From assembly GCA_044870185.1 (NCBI GenBank), contig JBIOYL010000337.1:1-25457 (forward strand): 25,457 nt of DNA. The letters run 5' to 3'. Shown here piece by piece: positions 1 through 8,330 of the stretch. Numbering within the stretch: position 1 is the stretch's first letter; each line of letters begins with the position of its first letter. A program made the translations under genes and the position numbers. Below the pieces are notes generated by a model. It did not search any database. It saw only the letters and a list, made by a program, of their open reading frames with translations, and had not been told where the DNA came from. The stretch is from JBIOYL01 sp044870185. GTDB taxonomy: Bacteria; Actinomycetota; CALGFH01.

Positions 1-13
1 GCGCCAGCCTCAA

Positions 14-2464
14 TCACCGGACCGGCTCCGGCACAGTGCGCCCAGACGGGTGCGCCTGCCCGGCGCCCGGGGGCGGGGCCGGCAGGCTCAGCCGCTTCAG
101 GGCGAGCGCGTTGACGGCGACGATGAAGCTGGACCCGGACATCGACAGGGCGGCGATCTCGGGGCGCAGGACCAGCCCGAAGGCGGGCTCGAACACGCCA
201 GCGGCGATCGGCAGGGCGATCGCGTTGTAGCCGACCGCCCAGCCGAGGTTCTGGCGCATCTTGCGCAGCGTGCCCCGGCCGATGCGCAGCGCAATCGGGA
301 CGTCCAGCGGGTCGGAGCGCATCAACACCACGTCGGCGGTCTCGATCGCCACGTCGGTGCCGGCCCCGATGGCGATGCCGAGGTCGGCCTGGGCCAGCGC
401 CGGCGCGTCGTTGACCCCGTCGCCGACCATGGCCACCTTCCGCCCGCTGCGCTGCAGCTCGGCCACCTTGGCGGCCTTGTCGCCGGGCAGCACCTCGGCG
501 ATGACGGTGTCGATGCCGAGCTCGGCGGCGATGCGGGTGGCGGTAGCCCGGTTGTCGCCGGTCAGCATCACCACCTGGACACCCAGCTCGTGCAGGGCGT
601 CGATCGCCTGCTTGGCGGTCGGCCGGGGCGCGTCGGCGATGGCGACCAGCCCGGCCGCCCGGCCGTCGACGGCCGCCACCACCACCGTCCGGCCTCCGGC
701 GGCGAGCTCCTCGCGACGGGCGGCCATGGCGCCAAGATCGACCCGCTCGCGCTCCATGAGCCGCTGGTTGCCAACCGCGACCTGCCGGCCGTCGACGCTG
801 GCCAGGGCGCCGTGCCCGGGCACGTTCCGGAATCCGTCAGCCGCCGCCGCAGGCAGCCCGTCGTCGTCGGCGCGGCGCACGATCGCCTCGGCCAGCGGAT
901 GCTCGGAGGAGCGCTCCACCGCCGCGACCAGCCGCAGCAGCTCGGCCTGGTCGACCCCATCCGCGGTGACCACGTCGGTGACCTCCGGCTCGCCCTTGGT
1001 CAGCGTGCCGGTCTTGTCCAGCACCACCGTGTCGATGCGGGCTGAGGTCTCCAGCGCGACGGCGTTCTTGAACAGCACCCCGCGCTTGGCGCCCAGCCCG
1101 GTGCCGACCATGATCGCGGTCGGGGTCGCCAGGCCGAGCGCGTCCGGGCAGGTGATCACCACCACCGTGATGGCGAACAGGATCGCGGTGCTGAACGGCC
1201 GGCCGACCAGCAGCCAGGCCACCAGGGTCAGCGCGCCGCCGACCAGGGCGACCAGCACCAGCCAGAAGGCGGCCCGGTCGGCCAGCCGCTGCCCTGGGGC
1301 CTTGGAGTTCTGTGCCTCCTGCACCAGCCTGACGATCTGGGCCAGCGCCGTGTCGGCGCCGACCTTGGTGGCCCGCACGCGCAGCGTGCCGTTCTTGTTG
1401 ATGGTGGCGCCGATCACCGGCGACCCGGGTTCCTTGTGGACCGGCAGGCTCTCGCCGGTCACCACCGACTCGTCGACCTCGCTGTCGCCGTCCTCGACCA
1501 CCCCGTCCACGGCGATCTTGGCCCCGGGGCGCACCAGCAGCAGGTCACCGACCACCACCTCGGCGGTGGGCAGCTCGACCGGCTCGCCGTCGCGCAGCAC
1601 CAGCGCCTTGGGCGGGGCGAGGTCCAGCAGGCTGCGGATGGCGTCGTTGGCGCCGCCGCGGGCGCGCATCTCGAACCAGTGGCCCAGCAGCACGAACGCG
1701 GCCAGCACGGTGGCCGCCTCGTAGAACACGTCGCCGCCGCCGGTCAGGGTGATGAACACCGAGTACAGCCAGCCGGCGCCGACCGCGACCGCGACCAGCA
1801 CCATCATGTCCAGGGTGCGGGCCCGCAGCGCCCGCACCGCGCCGTCGAAGAAGATCCAGCAGGAGTAGAAGATCACCGGCAGGCTGAGCAGCAGCGACCA
1901 GACGTCGTCGCGCAGCCCGAACGGTGCGGCCACCGTGAAGCCGAGCACGTCGCGGCCGATCGGGGACCACAAGAGGATCGGGATGGAGAAGATCGCGGCG
2001 ACCAGGAAGCGGTTGCGCATGTCGGCGACCATGGCGTCCATCGACATCGCCCCGTGGCCGCCGTGGCCCATGACCTCCTGCGGCGCCCGCACCGCCGCCT
2101 CGGGGGCCGTGGCGTGGACGGCATGCTCGGCGTGCGCGGGCGGGGCGGGCGCTGTGGCCACGGCGACGTGACCGTCGTGCCCGGCGGCGGGGTCGGGCTC
2201 CAGCAGCGGGTCGCAGATGTGCTCGGGCACCGACTGGCCGGCGCAGTGGTAGCCACACTCGGTCACCCAGCGGCGCAGGTCGGCCAGTGAGGTCACGCGG
2301 GGGTCGTAGGTCACGGTCGCGGTCTGGGCGACCGGGTTCGCCTCGACCCGCTGCACGCCTGGGCGGCGGCCGAGCACCGCCTCCACCACCGCCTTCTCGC
2401 TTGCCCAGTTGAGGCCGCGGACGTCCAGCACGGCCGTGCTGCGCTCCTTGGGCTTGGGCTCCAT
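14..2464 (-). CDS. CPx-type heavy-metal (probably copper) P-type ATPase with degenerate HMA domain
   Basis: An 816-residue P1B-type ATPase that would export copper or a related metal across the membrane using ATP. Visible motifs are the actuator TGE (336-338), the phosphorylation motif DKTGT (D483), the P1B-specific HP dipeptide (H522) and GDGVND (681-686). The last membrane region carries YN and MSGSS motifs as in CopB-like pumps. The N-terminal domain (about 11-75) has an HMA-like fold pattern but reads GLNWASEK where GMxCxxC is expected, so it lacks the metal-binding cysteines. A His- and Met-containing linker follows (about 88-145). The intramembrane motif is CPD (439-441), not CPC or CPH. 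The ATG at 2464 was chosen over the longer frame because GGGGAGGAGGG lies just upstream and the HMA domain starts right after. It is probably the last gene of the minus-strand operon beginning at 4888. Family certain; exact metal inferred from context. Confidence 0.95.
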   Translation of the reverse strand: MEPKPKERSTAVLDVRGLNWASEKAVVEAVLGRRPGVQRVEANPVAQTATVTYDPRVTSLADLRRWVTECGYHCAGQSVPEHICDPLLEPDPAAGHDGHVAVATAPAPPAHAEHAVHATAPEAAVRAPQEVMGHGGHGAMSMDAMVADMRNRFLVAAIFSIPILLWSPIGRDVLGFTVAAPFGLRDDVWSLLLSLPVIFYSCWIFFDGAVRALRARTLDMMVLVAVAVGAGWLYSVFITLTGGGDVFYEAATVLAAFVLLGHWFEMRARGGANDAIRSLLDLAPPKALVLRDGEPVELPTAEVVVGDLLLVRPGAKIAVDGVVEDGDSEVDESVVTGESLPVHKEPGSPVIGATINKNGTLRVRATKVGADTALAQIVRLVQEAQNSKAPGQRLADRAAFWLVLVALVGGALTLVAWLLVGRPFSTAILFAITVVVITCPDALGLATPTAIMVGTGLGAKRGVLFKNAVALETSARIDTVVLDKTGTLTKGEPEVTDVVTADGVDQAELLRLVAAVERSSEHPLAEAIVRRADDDGLPAAAADGFRNVPGHGALASVDGRQVAVGNQRLMERERVDLGAMAARREELAAGGRTVVVAAVDGRAAGLVAIADAPRPTAKQAIDALHELGVQVVMLTGDNRATATRIAAELGIDTVIAEVLPGDKAAKVAELQRSGRKVAMVGDGVNDAPALAQADLGIAIGAGTDVAIETADVVLMRSDPLDVPIALRIGRGTLRKMRQNLGWAVGYNAIALPIAAGVFEPAFGLVLRPEIAALSMSGSSFIVAVNALALKRLSLPAPPPGAGQAHPSGRTVPEPVR

Positions 2465-2560
2465 GGCGCTCCCTCCTCCCCGCCGGCAGGTCGTCGCGTA
2501 CGCCGGCCTGGCCCAGCCGCTGGCTGAGCGTCCGGCCTGCTCGACCTCCGCCATAGGTCC

Positions 2561-2575
2561 GACGTGGTGTCGTAG
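2561..2575. promoter_or_regulatory. Weak candidate BlaI-type operator upstream of the ATPase gene
   Basis: The minus strand reads CTACGACACCACGTC. It resembles the minus-strand reading of the site at 12077-12094 (CTACGACGCCGTGTC), sharing CTACGAC, CC and GTC. It lies about 100 nt upstream of the ATPase start, in the 176-nt gap after the methyltransferase gene. Similarity is partial, so this is the least certain of the five candidate sites. Confidence 0.3.
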
Positions 2576-2640
2576 CCAGGTCGCCACCGTACACCCGACC
2601 GGGTGCACCCAACCGGGCTGTGGGCAAGCGATCTACCCTC

Positions 2641-3303
2641 TTACGGCCGCGTCGTGGGCGTCGACGGCTTGCGTGCGGCCAGCCGCTCCACGATGCCGAG
2701 CTTGTAGCGCTCGCGCCGCTCGATCTCAAACCCTGCTGCCTGTAACTGCAGCAGGGGGCGGCGCCGCAGGTGCTCTTCGCCGAGTGGCCTGGTGACCAGC
2801 TCCAGCAGCCACTGGATGGCCCGCACCCACCGGGGCGAGCCGACCACGTGGTCCAGGAGCAGCAACCGGCCGCCGGGGCGCAGCACCCGCCGCATCTCGG
2901 CGATGGCGCGTCGCTCGTCGGGGATGGCGCACAGCGACAAGGTACAGACCACGGTGTCGAACGAGGCATCCGGCAGGTCGAGCGCCTGCGCGTCGCCGAG
3001 GCGTAGATCGATCTCACGGCCGAGCTCCTGGGCACGGCGCCTGGCGAGTTCCAGCATGGCGGGGCTGAACTCGATCCCGGTCAGGCGGATGCTCTGCGGG
3101 TAGAAGGGGAGGTTGCGGCCGGTGCCGATGGCGACCTCGAGGACGTCGCCGCTGGCTTGGGAGCAGACCCAGGCGCGGCCGTCGCCGAACAGCACCCGCT
3201 CGAAGAAGGCCATCTGTCGGTCGTAGGAGGGGGCGTGCTTGTCCCAGTAACGGCGCAGCCGCTCCGTCCGCTTGGCGCTGACTTGCCTCGGTACGGGGCT
3301 CAC
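2641..3303 (-). CDS. Class I SAM-dependent methyltransferase (UbiE/Methyltransf_11 type)
   Basis: A 220-residue Rossmann-fold methyltransferase; the substrate is unknown. Motif I is VLEVAIGTGRNLPFY, followed by the GIEFSPAMLELA acidic-loop region, the LPDASFDTVVCTLSLC strand and the RRVLRPGGRLLLLDHV post-motif. This is the layout of UbiE-like and phospholipid N-methyltransferase-like enzymes. The GTG at 3303 is preferred because a GGAG lies 7 nt upstream and the conserved region begins soon after; the same frame is open up to 3462 but that would overlap the upstream gene. It lies 62 nt downstream of the 430-residue membrane protein and is probably cotranscribed with it and with the ATPase. 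Family clear, role in copper handling inferred only from position. Confidence 0.88.
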   Translation of the reverse strand: MSPVPRQVSAKRTERLRRYWDKHAPSYDRQMAFFERVLFGDGRAWVCSQASGDVLEVAIGTGRNLPFYPQSIRLTGIEFSPAMLELARRRAQELGREIDLRLGDAQALDLPDASFDTVVCTLSLCAIPDERRAIAEMRRVLRPGGRLLLLDHVVGSPRWVRAIQWLLELVTRPLGEEHLRRRPLLQLQAAGFEIERRERYKLGIVERLAARKPSTPTTRP

Positions 3304-3364
3304 CGGCGCACTCCGGCGAAGAAGGCTACCCGCTCGGAGCGTCGACCGCTCGCGCAGGATCCGG

Positions 3365-4657
3365 TCATGTCGCCTCCCAGGGTTCCACGGAGCTGCGCTC
3401 CTCCACGTGATCGGCCGGCGCAGGCCGCGGCAGGGCGGCGCCCACGGCGATGCTGACTGCAATGGCTATAAGCGGCGAATAGGGCATGCTGGCTGCGTGC
3501 AAGGCGCCGTCCAGCAGCCCGGCGAGGACGCCGATCGCCACGGCCGGCCGACCCCTCGGCATGAGCTCAGGATCGGCCAGAACGATCGACGCGACGACGA
3601 ACAGGCCGAGCGAGGCAGCCGGGATCTCGACCGCTTCGACGCTGGTGGCGCCCACCGCGACGCGAAGCGCCTGGACCGCCAGGTGCGCGGCGAAGAAGCC
3701 GACCACGGCGGGCAGGCGACCCGTCCACCAGGCCGCCGCGGCGAGCGTGGTGGCGGCAACCAGCACGACCAGGGTCGCGGTGGCGTCGCCGGGGTGGCTG
3801 ACATGCAGGATCTCCATGCGTGCGTTCAGCGGCGGCAGGGCCAGGACGGCCAACGCCGCCCAGGCCGCCGGGGCGAACCTCACCGGGGCCCACCGGCGGG
3901 CCAGCGGCCGCAGCAGGCCGGCCACCAACCCGCCCAGGAGATATGGGACCGGCCCGGCGGCGCGGAGCAGGAGCGCCACGACCGCCCCGTCGGTAACCAC
4001 CGCGGCCACCCGAGGCCGTCTACGGGGGCCGCCCAGTGCGGCGCCGGCCAGCGCGCCGAGCACGGCCGCCGCCACCTGCAGCGCCGTCGGGCCGAGGCCG
4101 AAGATCGGCCGGGCGCCGACCGCCAGCGCGACCGCGGTGCCGCCGACCACCACGTCGGCTGGTATGGGCTGCGGCAAGCGCCAGCCGGTAGCCGCCGCGA
4201 CCGCAAGCAGGGCGCCGGTGACCTCCAGCGCCTTGGTCACCAACCCCAAGGAGTCGACGGGCTCCCGCCCACCCGCCAGCGGCAGCGACCAGAGCCGCGC
4301 GGCCGCATACACGGCGACCAGCCCACCGGTCACGGCCACGGCGAGCACGGCGGTCCGCCGGGCGGCGGGATCGCGCCACAGCCATACGGCCACCACGAGC
4401 TCGAGCACGCCGGCGGCGGCGAAGACGACACCGGCGGCGGCGCTCTCGGCAGTGTGCTGGCCGATGAGAGCCAGATGCACCGTGCCGGCCACAGCCAACG
4501 CGACCGCGCCAGCGGTCCCCCGTGGGTTGGGGTGCCCGCCGCGGCGCATGGCCAGCGCCCAGACACCGACGAACAGCAAGCCAAGGAGTGGCCCGAGCCG
4601 CAGTGCCTGGGCGGCGCTGCCGTGGCCGGCGACCTGCGCCACGTGGGCGAGGATCAC
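3365..4657 (-). CDS. Polytopic membrane protein of unknown function in copper operon
   Basis: A 430-residue, strongly hydrophobic protein with roughly twelve predicted membrane segments, rich in Ala, Val and Leu, with few charged loops. No catalytic motif or domain family was recognised. Isolated His and Met residues occur in or near membrane segments (MILAHVAQVAGHG at the N-terminus, and MEILHVSHPGD around two thirds along), which could bind metal but prove nothing. It starts at GTG 4657, directly abutting the TAG (4660-4658) of the upstream 76-residue gene, so translation is probably coupled. Context suggests a role in copper or redox handling at the membrane; this is inference. Confidence 0.8.
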   Translation of the reverse strand: MILAHVAQVAGHGSAAQALRLGPLLGLLFVGVWALAMRRGGHPNPRGTAGAVALAVAGTVHLALIGQHTAESAAAGVVFAAAGVLELVVAVWLWRDPAARRTAVLAVAVTGGLVAVYAAARLWSLPLAGGREPVDSLGLVTKALEVTGALLAVAAATGWRLPQPIPADVVVGGTAVALAVGARPIFGLGPTALQVAAAVLGALAGAALGGPRRRPRVAAVVTDGAVVALLLRAAGPVPYLLGGLVAGLLRPLARRWAPVRFAPAAWAALAVLALPPLNARMEILHVSHPGDATATLVVLVAATTLAAAAWWTGRLPAVVGFFAAHLAVQALRVAVGATSVEAVEIPAASLGLFVVASIVLADPELMPRGRPAVAIGVLAGLLDGALHAASMPYSPLIAIAVSIAVGAALPRPAPADHVEERSSVEPWEAT

Positions 4658-4888
4658 CTATGGCGACCGGTCGTCGCTGGGGTGCTGCCGTTCGGCCTGG
4701 AGGTGCTGGACCTGCTCGCGCAGCTCGATAAGCTCCTGTCGCATCGCGGCCTCCCTTGCCGAGGCCTGTTGCCCGGTCGGGGAGGCGTCGCTGGGGCCAT
4801 GGTGGGTGCCTCGGGTCATCAGCCACATGCACAGCGCCATGCCGCCAGCGCATGCGGCCAGCGGCAGCAGGGCAAGTACGCGGTCCAT
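4658..4888 (-). CDS. Small single-span membrane protein with C-terminal coiled coil
   Basis: A 76-residue protein with one N-terminal hydrophobic segment (about 5-25) containing Cys and Met residues (LAACAGGMALCMWLM). A short His-containing linker (THHGPSD) and a charged heptad-like helix (about 45-68, REAAMRQELIELREQVQHLQ) follow. No family name was recognised; such proteins could serve as small metal-binding or scaffold subunits. The ATG at 4888 has a good ribosome-binding site (GGAAGGAG, about 6 nt away). It is the first gene of the minus-strand operon and sits directly behind the operator at 4906-4922, with a TATACT -10-like element upstream of that. Confidence 0.82.
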   Translation of the reverse strand: MDRVLALLPLAACAGGMALCMWLMTRGTHHGPSDASPTGQQASAREAAMRQELIELREQVQHLQAERQHPSDDRSP

Positions 4889-4905
4889 TCGGGCTCCTTC
4901 CGCCG

Positions 4906-4922
4906 TCTCTTACGTTGTGTAG
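4906..4922. promoter_or_regulatory. BlaI-type operator in divergent promoter (TCTCTTAC-N5-GTAG)
   Basis: The plus strand reads TCTCTTAC, five bases, then GTAG. This is the TAC-N5-GTA half-site arrangement of BlaI/MecI/CopY-family operators. The same flanks (TCTCTTAC, GTAG, same spacing) recur at 8272-8288 before copCD. The site lies 18 nt before the 76-residue gene and 70 nt before the redoxin gene. It overlaps -10-like elements for both directions: TAGTAT at 4920-4925 on the plus strand and TATACT on the minus strand. Binding by the BlaI-like protein encoded at 9277-9669 is inferred. Confidence 0.6.
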
Positions 4923-4991
4923 TATAGTTCGGCGGTCGCGGTCGGAGGACCCGCGACCGGTGACCTGCGATGGACAAGGACCGGCGTTGCG

Positions 4992-5636
4992 ATGACCAAC
5001 AGGAAGGCCCGCACCCGCGCACCAGGAACCAGGCGTCCGCCCGCACGGCCGGGTCGGCCGCGGGGCCGGACGCGCTGGCTGCTTGCGGCGGCCGCCGTCG
5101 CCGCCGCGGGGCTCGGCGTCGTGGCCCTGTTGTTGAGCGACCGCTCGCTGGAGCAGACAACGGGTGGCGGCGGGGTGCGCGCCGAGGGGACCCTGGCCCC
5201 ACCGGTGGTCCTGCCCGCCACCAGCGGTCGGACGGTCGACCTTGCCAGCTTCCGTGGCAAGCGCAACGTCCTGCTCTACTTCTACGAGCACGCCGGGTGA
5301 AGCCCGTGTGAGGCGCAGCTGGTCGAGCTGCAGCGGGCCAGGGCACGGTTCGAGGCCGAGGGCACCGAGGTGTTCGCCGCGTCGGTGCAAGACCTTGCGA
5401 CCTCCCGGGAGATGGCCGAGCGGCTCGGCGTCGACGTTCCCATCCTGGCCGACACCTCGACCCAGGTAGCCAGGTCGTTTGGCATCTACGACCTGCCCGG
5501 CAGCATGGGACCGTTCTCGACCCACTCGTTCTGGCTCATCGACCGCAGTGGCCAGATCCGCTTCCGCCAGGTGTCGCTCGAGATGCACGTGCCCTTCGAC
5601 CGGGTCGAACACGCCGTCGCTCGATCCCGGCCGTGA
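4992..5636 (+). CDS. Membrane-anchored redoxin (AhpC/TSA-like), candidate selenoprotein with in-frame UGA at residue 103
   Basis: A 214-residue thioredoxin-fold protein if the TGA at 5298-5300 is read as selenocysteine. Residues 28-48 form a membrane anchor, so the redoxin domain (about 66-210) probably faces outside. The active site reads FYEHAG-U-SPC, with U103 where relatives carry Cys and C106 as partner, giving U-x-x-C. The frame is open and family-like on both sides: TLAPPVVLPATSGRTVDL before, then EAQLVELQRARARFEAEG, VPILADTSTQVARSFGIYD and FWLIDRSGQIRF after. A SECIS-like structure follows the codon (5302-5338). TGA is an ordinary stop in neighbouring genes. The start ATG at 4992 has only a distant AAGGA. 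It is divergent from the copper operon and shares its operator. Alternatives are a nonsense mutation or a sequencing error (TGC to TGA). Confidence 0.8.
5302..5338 (+). promoter_or_regulatory. Bacterial SECIS-like stem-loop after in-frame UGA of the redoxin
   Basis: The inner hairpin is GCAGCT (5315-5320), loop GGTCG (5321-5325), AGCTGC (5326-5331). An outer stem GCCCG (5302-5306) pairs with CGGGC (5334-5338). The apical loop begins 20 nt after the UGA and has G in its first two positions and a GU. Bacterial SECIS models require a loop about 16-37 nt after UGA with such a G, and the loop resembles the GGUC loop of E. coli fdhF. The fold was done by eye, without an energy calculation. Confidence 0.65.
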
Positions 5637-5737
5637 CGGCGGCCACATCACCCGGACCGGGCAGCCGTCCACGACCACGCCGGCCAGCGACACGGGGCCG
5701 CCGGCGCGGCCGTTTGGGATGCGTGCTGGCGCGGCGC

Positions 5738-8212
5738 TCAGCGTGGTGGGCGGATCGTCACCGGAACCCGGTAGGCGCTGTAGTCGCGGTCCATGAAGTG
5801 GCCGGGGGCGTCCATCCGCTCGTGCAGGATCCGACTGGCGGGGTCGACCCACAGCTTGTGGTAGGCGCCGTTGGCCGGGTCGACGAAGGCCAGCAGCCTG
5901 GCAGGCTGCCCGTGCCAGGTACTCGGGCCGAAGTCGGCCACGTTGGCCTCCCGGTCGCTCCAGTTGCGGGCGGGGAAGGCGATCGTCACGCCGGCGGTGC
6001 GCTCGTGCTTCCAGGGCCCCGTGCCCTCACGGGTGTAGCGGTCCTCACCAATCCAGACCGTGTCGGCCGTCTCGGAGCCCGTGTCGAGGTGCCAGCGGGC
6101 CCGATCGGGCGCCTCGAGCGTGTAGTCGGTGCGGTAGACGGCGCCGAGTCCGCTGGAGAGGACCTCGTGGATGCGGTAGGAGCCGGCGGCGGCGAGGGTC
6201 CGGTCGGCCGCGCGCAGCCGTGCCGCCCCCGAGCCGGGCAGCGGGAGCGGCACGTCGAACCGGGCCGTGCCTGCGGGCAGGGTCGCCAGCACGGTGGTGA
6301 ACCCGCGGGGTGGCGCGGCCAGGAACGCCTCCAGGCAGCCATCCCCGCAGCGCTGCAGCGGCGCGGTGAGCGTCCGCCCGCCGGGTCCGGCCAGCCGCAG
6401 GCGGGGGACGACGGCGGCAGGGCTGCCGATGCCACCCCGAACCCGCACGACCAGGGCGGACCCGGCCGCGAACGCGGCGAGCCCGACCAGCGCGCCCCCC
6501 GCCCGTCCGCCGAGGGCCAGCGCGTCGGCCGGGTCGGGTGGCGGCTGGCCGGCGGTCATCGCCCCCGCCGCGATCCCGAAGGCGACCGCGAGCTCAGGGG
6601 TGGCACCGGGCACCGCCACCCCGACCTGCCAGCGGCCAGGGACCGCGAACGCGCCGGTGGCCCGATAGGTGGCCGGGGCGACCCGGCTGGCCTGGAGCGG
6701 GACGGGTGCGCTGCGGCCGGCGCTGTCGCTCAGCACCAGCCCGATGCGGGCCAGGCCGTCGAGCGGTCGCCCCCGCCGGTCGCGCACGTGAACGGAGAGG
6801 GTGTTCGGCCCGACCGTGCCGGGCTCCAACGCCAGGTCGAGCCGGAGCGGCCCAGCCACCAGCTGCCGGCCTTGGGGGCCGCCAGGAACGCGCACCGCGG
6901 CGCGAGCGTCGGCCACCTCGGCGGCCGGCACGGTGTTGCCGAGCAGCGCGGCCACCAGCACCACGGCCAGCGCCCCGCCCGCCTCGACCCCGAGCAGGCG
7001 CCGCAGGCTCGGCGGCGACGCGTCGCCGCTCGTCCGCGGCACCAGCCAGAAGCGCGCGGCCGCCCCCAGGCCCACCACGGCCAGCACGACGGCGCCCTTG
7101 ACGACCAGGACCCGGCCGTAGTCGGTGCCGGTCAGGGCGGCCCTGTTGGGAACCTCGGCGAGCGCCTGCCAGATCCCGGTGACCGCGATCACCATGACCG
7201 CCCGCAGGGCGAGCACCGAGAAGCGGCGCACGGCCGCCATGCTGGTCCGCCGCCCGGTGGCCGCGAGCGCGACCAGGCCCCCGACCCAGACCGCGACCGC
7301 GAGCAGGTGCGCCGTCTCCAACGTCACAAACAGCCAGCGCGGCCGCAGCCCGGTCGCGTGGGCGCCAGCCACCAGCATGGCGACCGCCGCGACGGCGAGC
7401 ACCAGAGCCAGGACACCGGGCCGGCGGCCGCGGGCGGCACCACGGCGGACGGCGACGACCGTCCCGCCGACCGCCAGCAGCTCCAGCGCAGCACGCCAGG
7501 CGGCATCGGGGGAGGCGGCCAGGAACGACCGCACCGCCCCAGGGGAAAGACCCCGCAGCAGGGTGCCGCCGGCCGCCGTGCCCGCGGCGGCGCCCACCTC
7601 CAGCGCCACCCCGACGGCACCCACGCCCGCCGCCACCAGGACGAGGCGGAGGTAGGGCGGCTCGTCCCGGGCGATCGGGCCAGGCCGTCGCCACACGGTG
7701 AGCGCCGCGATCACCACGCCGGCGAGCACCAGCACCCCGCCCGCTGCCACCCACCGGCCCGTGACCAGGCCGGGTGGTGGCAGCTGCGGCGCCGCGCCCG
7801 AGGCGGTCGGCACCGCCACGTCGGCGCCGACCGCGAAGGCGAACGTGCCGGCCTCGACGTGGCCGTCGTCGACCGACACGATTCGCCAGCTCGTCGTGTA
7901 GGCGCCCGCGGCGAGGTGGGGCAGCGCGGCGGCCAGGACGTTGGCATGCCCGGGCGGGCGCTGCGCCGGGCCCAGCCGCACCTCGCCTCGCGGCCCGCGC
8001 AGGAACAGCCCGGCCCCGAGCGGCCGCACCGGTTCGGAGAAGACGACCCGGACCTCGGTCGGCGCGCTGGTCAGGCGCGCGCCAGCGTCAGGGTTGGTGG
8101 CCACGACCAGCGCATGGGCGGCGGCCGGCGGGGCGGCCAGGAGCCACCCGGTGGCAAGCAAGCCCACCACGCCGACCAGCAGCGGCCGGCACCCGCAGGG
8201 TCGTGCTGGCAC
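5738..8212 (-). CDS. CopC-CopD fusion copper protein with long extracytoplasmic C-terminal region
   Basis: An 824-residue protein. A signal peptide ends in PPAAA just before H33, which would leave an N-terminal His as in CopC copper sites. The CopC domain (33-128) contains the typical HALVVATNPDAGARL start and a DDGH motif (115-118) supplying the other ligands. A membrane domain of about eight spans (roughly 150-420) matches the CopD copper-import family. The remainder has a YtkA-like beta-sandwich, a further membrane segment and a C-terminal beta-rich region resembling lipoprotein-carrier (LolA/LppX-like) folds; the latter assignment is tentative. GTG at 8212 has GGAGGA just upstream. The gene is preceded by the operator at 8272-8288, suggesting control by the adjacent BlaI-like repressor. 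Probable role: periplasmic copper binding and delivery across the membrane. Confidence 0.92.
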   Translation of the reverse strand: MPARPCGCRPLLVGVVGLLATGWLLAAPPAAAHALVVATNPDAGARLTSAPTEVRVVFSEPVRPLGAGLFLRGPRGEVRLGPAQRPPGHANVLAAALPHLAAGAYTTSWRIVSVDDGHVEAGTFAFAVGADVAVPTASGAAPQLPPPGLVTGRWVAAGGVLVLAGVVIAALTVWRRPGPIARDEPPYLRLVLVAAGVGAVGVALEVGAAAGTAAGGTLLRGLSPGAVRSFLAASPDAAWRAALELLAVGGTVVAVRRGAARGRRPGVLALVLAVAAVAMLVAGAHATGLRPRWLFVTLETAHLLAVAVWVGGLVALAATGRRTSMAAVRRFSVLALRAVMVIAVTGIWQALAEVPNRAALTGTDYGRVLVVKGAVVLAVVGLGAAARFWLVPRTSGDASPPSLRRLLGVEAGGALAVVLVAALLGNTVPAAEVADARAAVRVPGGPQGRQLVAGPLRLDLALEPGTVGPNTLSVHVRDRRGRPLDGLARIGLVLSDSAGRSAPVPLQASRVAPATYRATGAFAVPGRWQVGVAVPGATPELAVAFGIAAGAMTAGQPPPDPADALALGGRAGGALVGLAAFAAGSALVVRVRGGIGSPAAVVPRLRLAGPGGRTLTAPLQRCGDGCLEAFLAAPPRGFTTVLATLPAGTARFDVPLPLPGSGAARLRAADRTLAAAGSYRIHEVLSSGLGAVYRTDYTLEAPDRARWHLDTGSETADTVWIGEDRYTREGTGPWKHERTAGVTIAFPARNWSDREANVADFGPSTWHGQPARLLAFVDPANGAYHKLWVDPASRILHERMDAPGHFMDRDYSAYRVPVTIRPPR

Positions 8213-8271
8213 TGCTCCTCCGTCCCAGTCGCCGATGGCGGCGCTGCACGTCCGCCACGACCACCCGATTA

Positions 8272-8288
8272 TCTCTTACATAGCGTAG
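8272..8288. promoter_or_regulatory. BlaI-type operator upstream of copCD (TCTCTTAC-N5-GTAG)
   Basis: TCTCTTAC (8272-8279), five bases, GTAG (8285-8288). The flanks and spacing are identical to 4906-4922, while the central five bases differ, which is what a dimeric repressor site would show. It lies 60 nt before the copCD start and after the end of the M56 peptidase gene. Confidence 0.6.
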
Positions 8289-8330
8289 GAAACAACGGCC
8301 GGCCGCGGCGGCGCACCTGGCTGGCCGTGC

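Noticed and set aside
2465..2608. Longer start for the metal ATPase (ATG at 2608)
   Set aside because: The added residues have no domain features, and GGGGAGGAGGG lies just before the ATG at 2464.
3272..4927. Plus-strand open frames of about 480-550 codons opposite the 430-residue membrane protein
   Set aside because: Composition typical of GC-rich antisense, no start signals or motifs.
4992..5300. Reading the redoxin as a 102-residue protein plus a separate downstream gene at 5370
   Set aside because: The first part would end at the active site and the second lacks it; both lie in the same frame, and the segment 5301-5369 between them also encodes family-like sequence.
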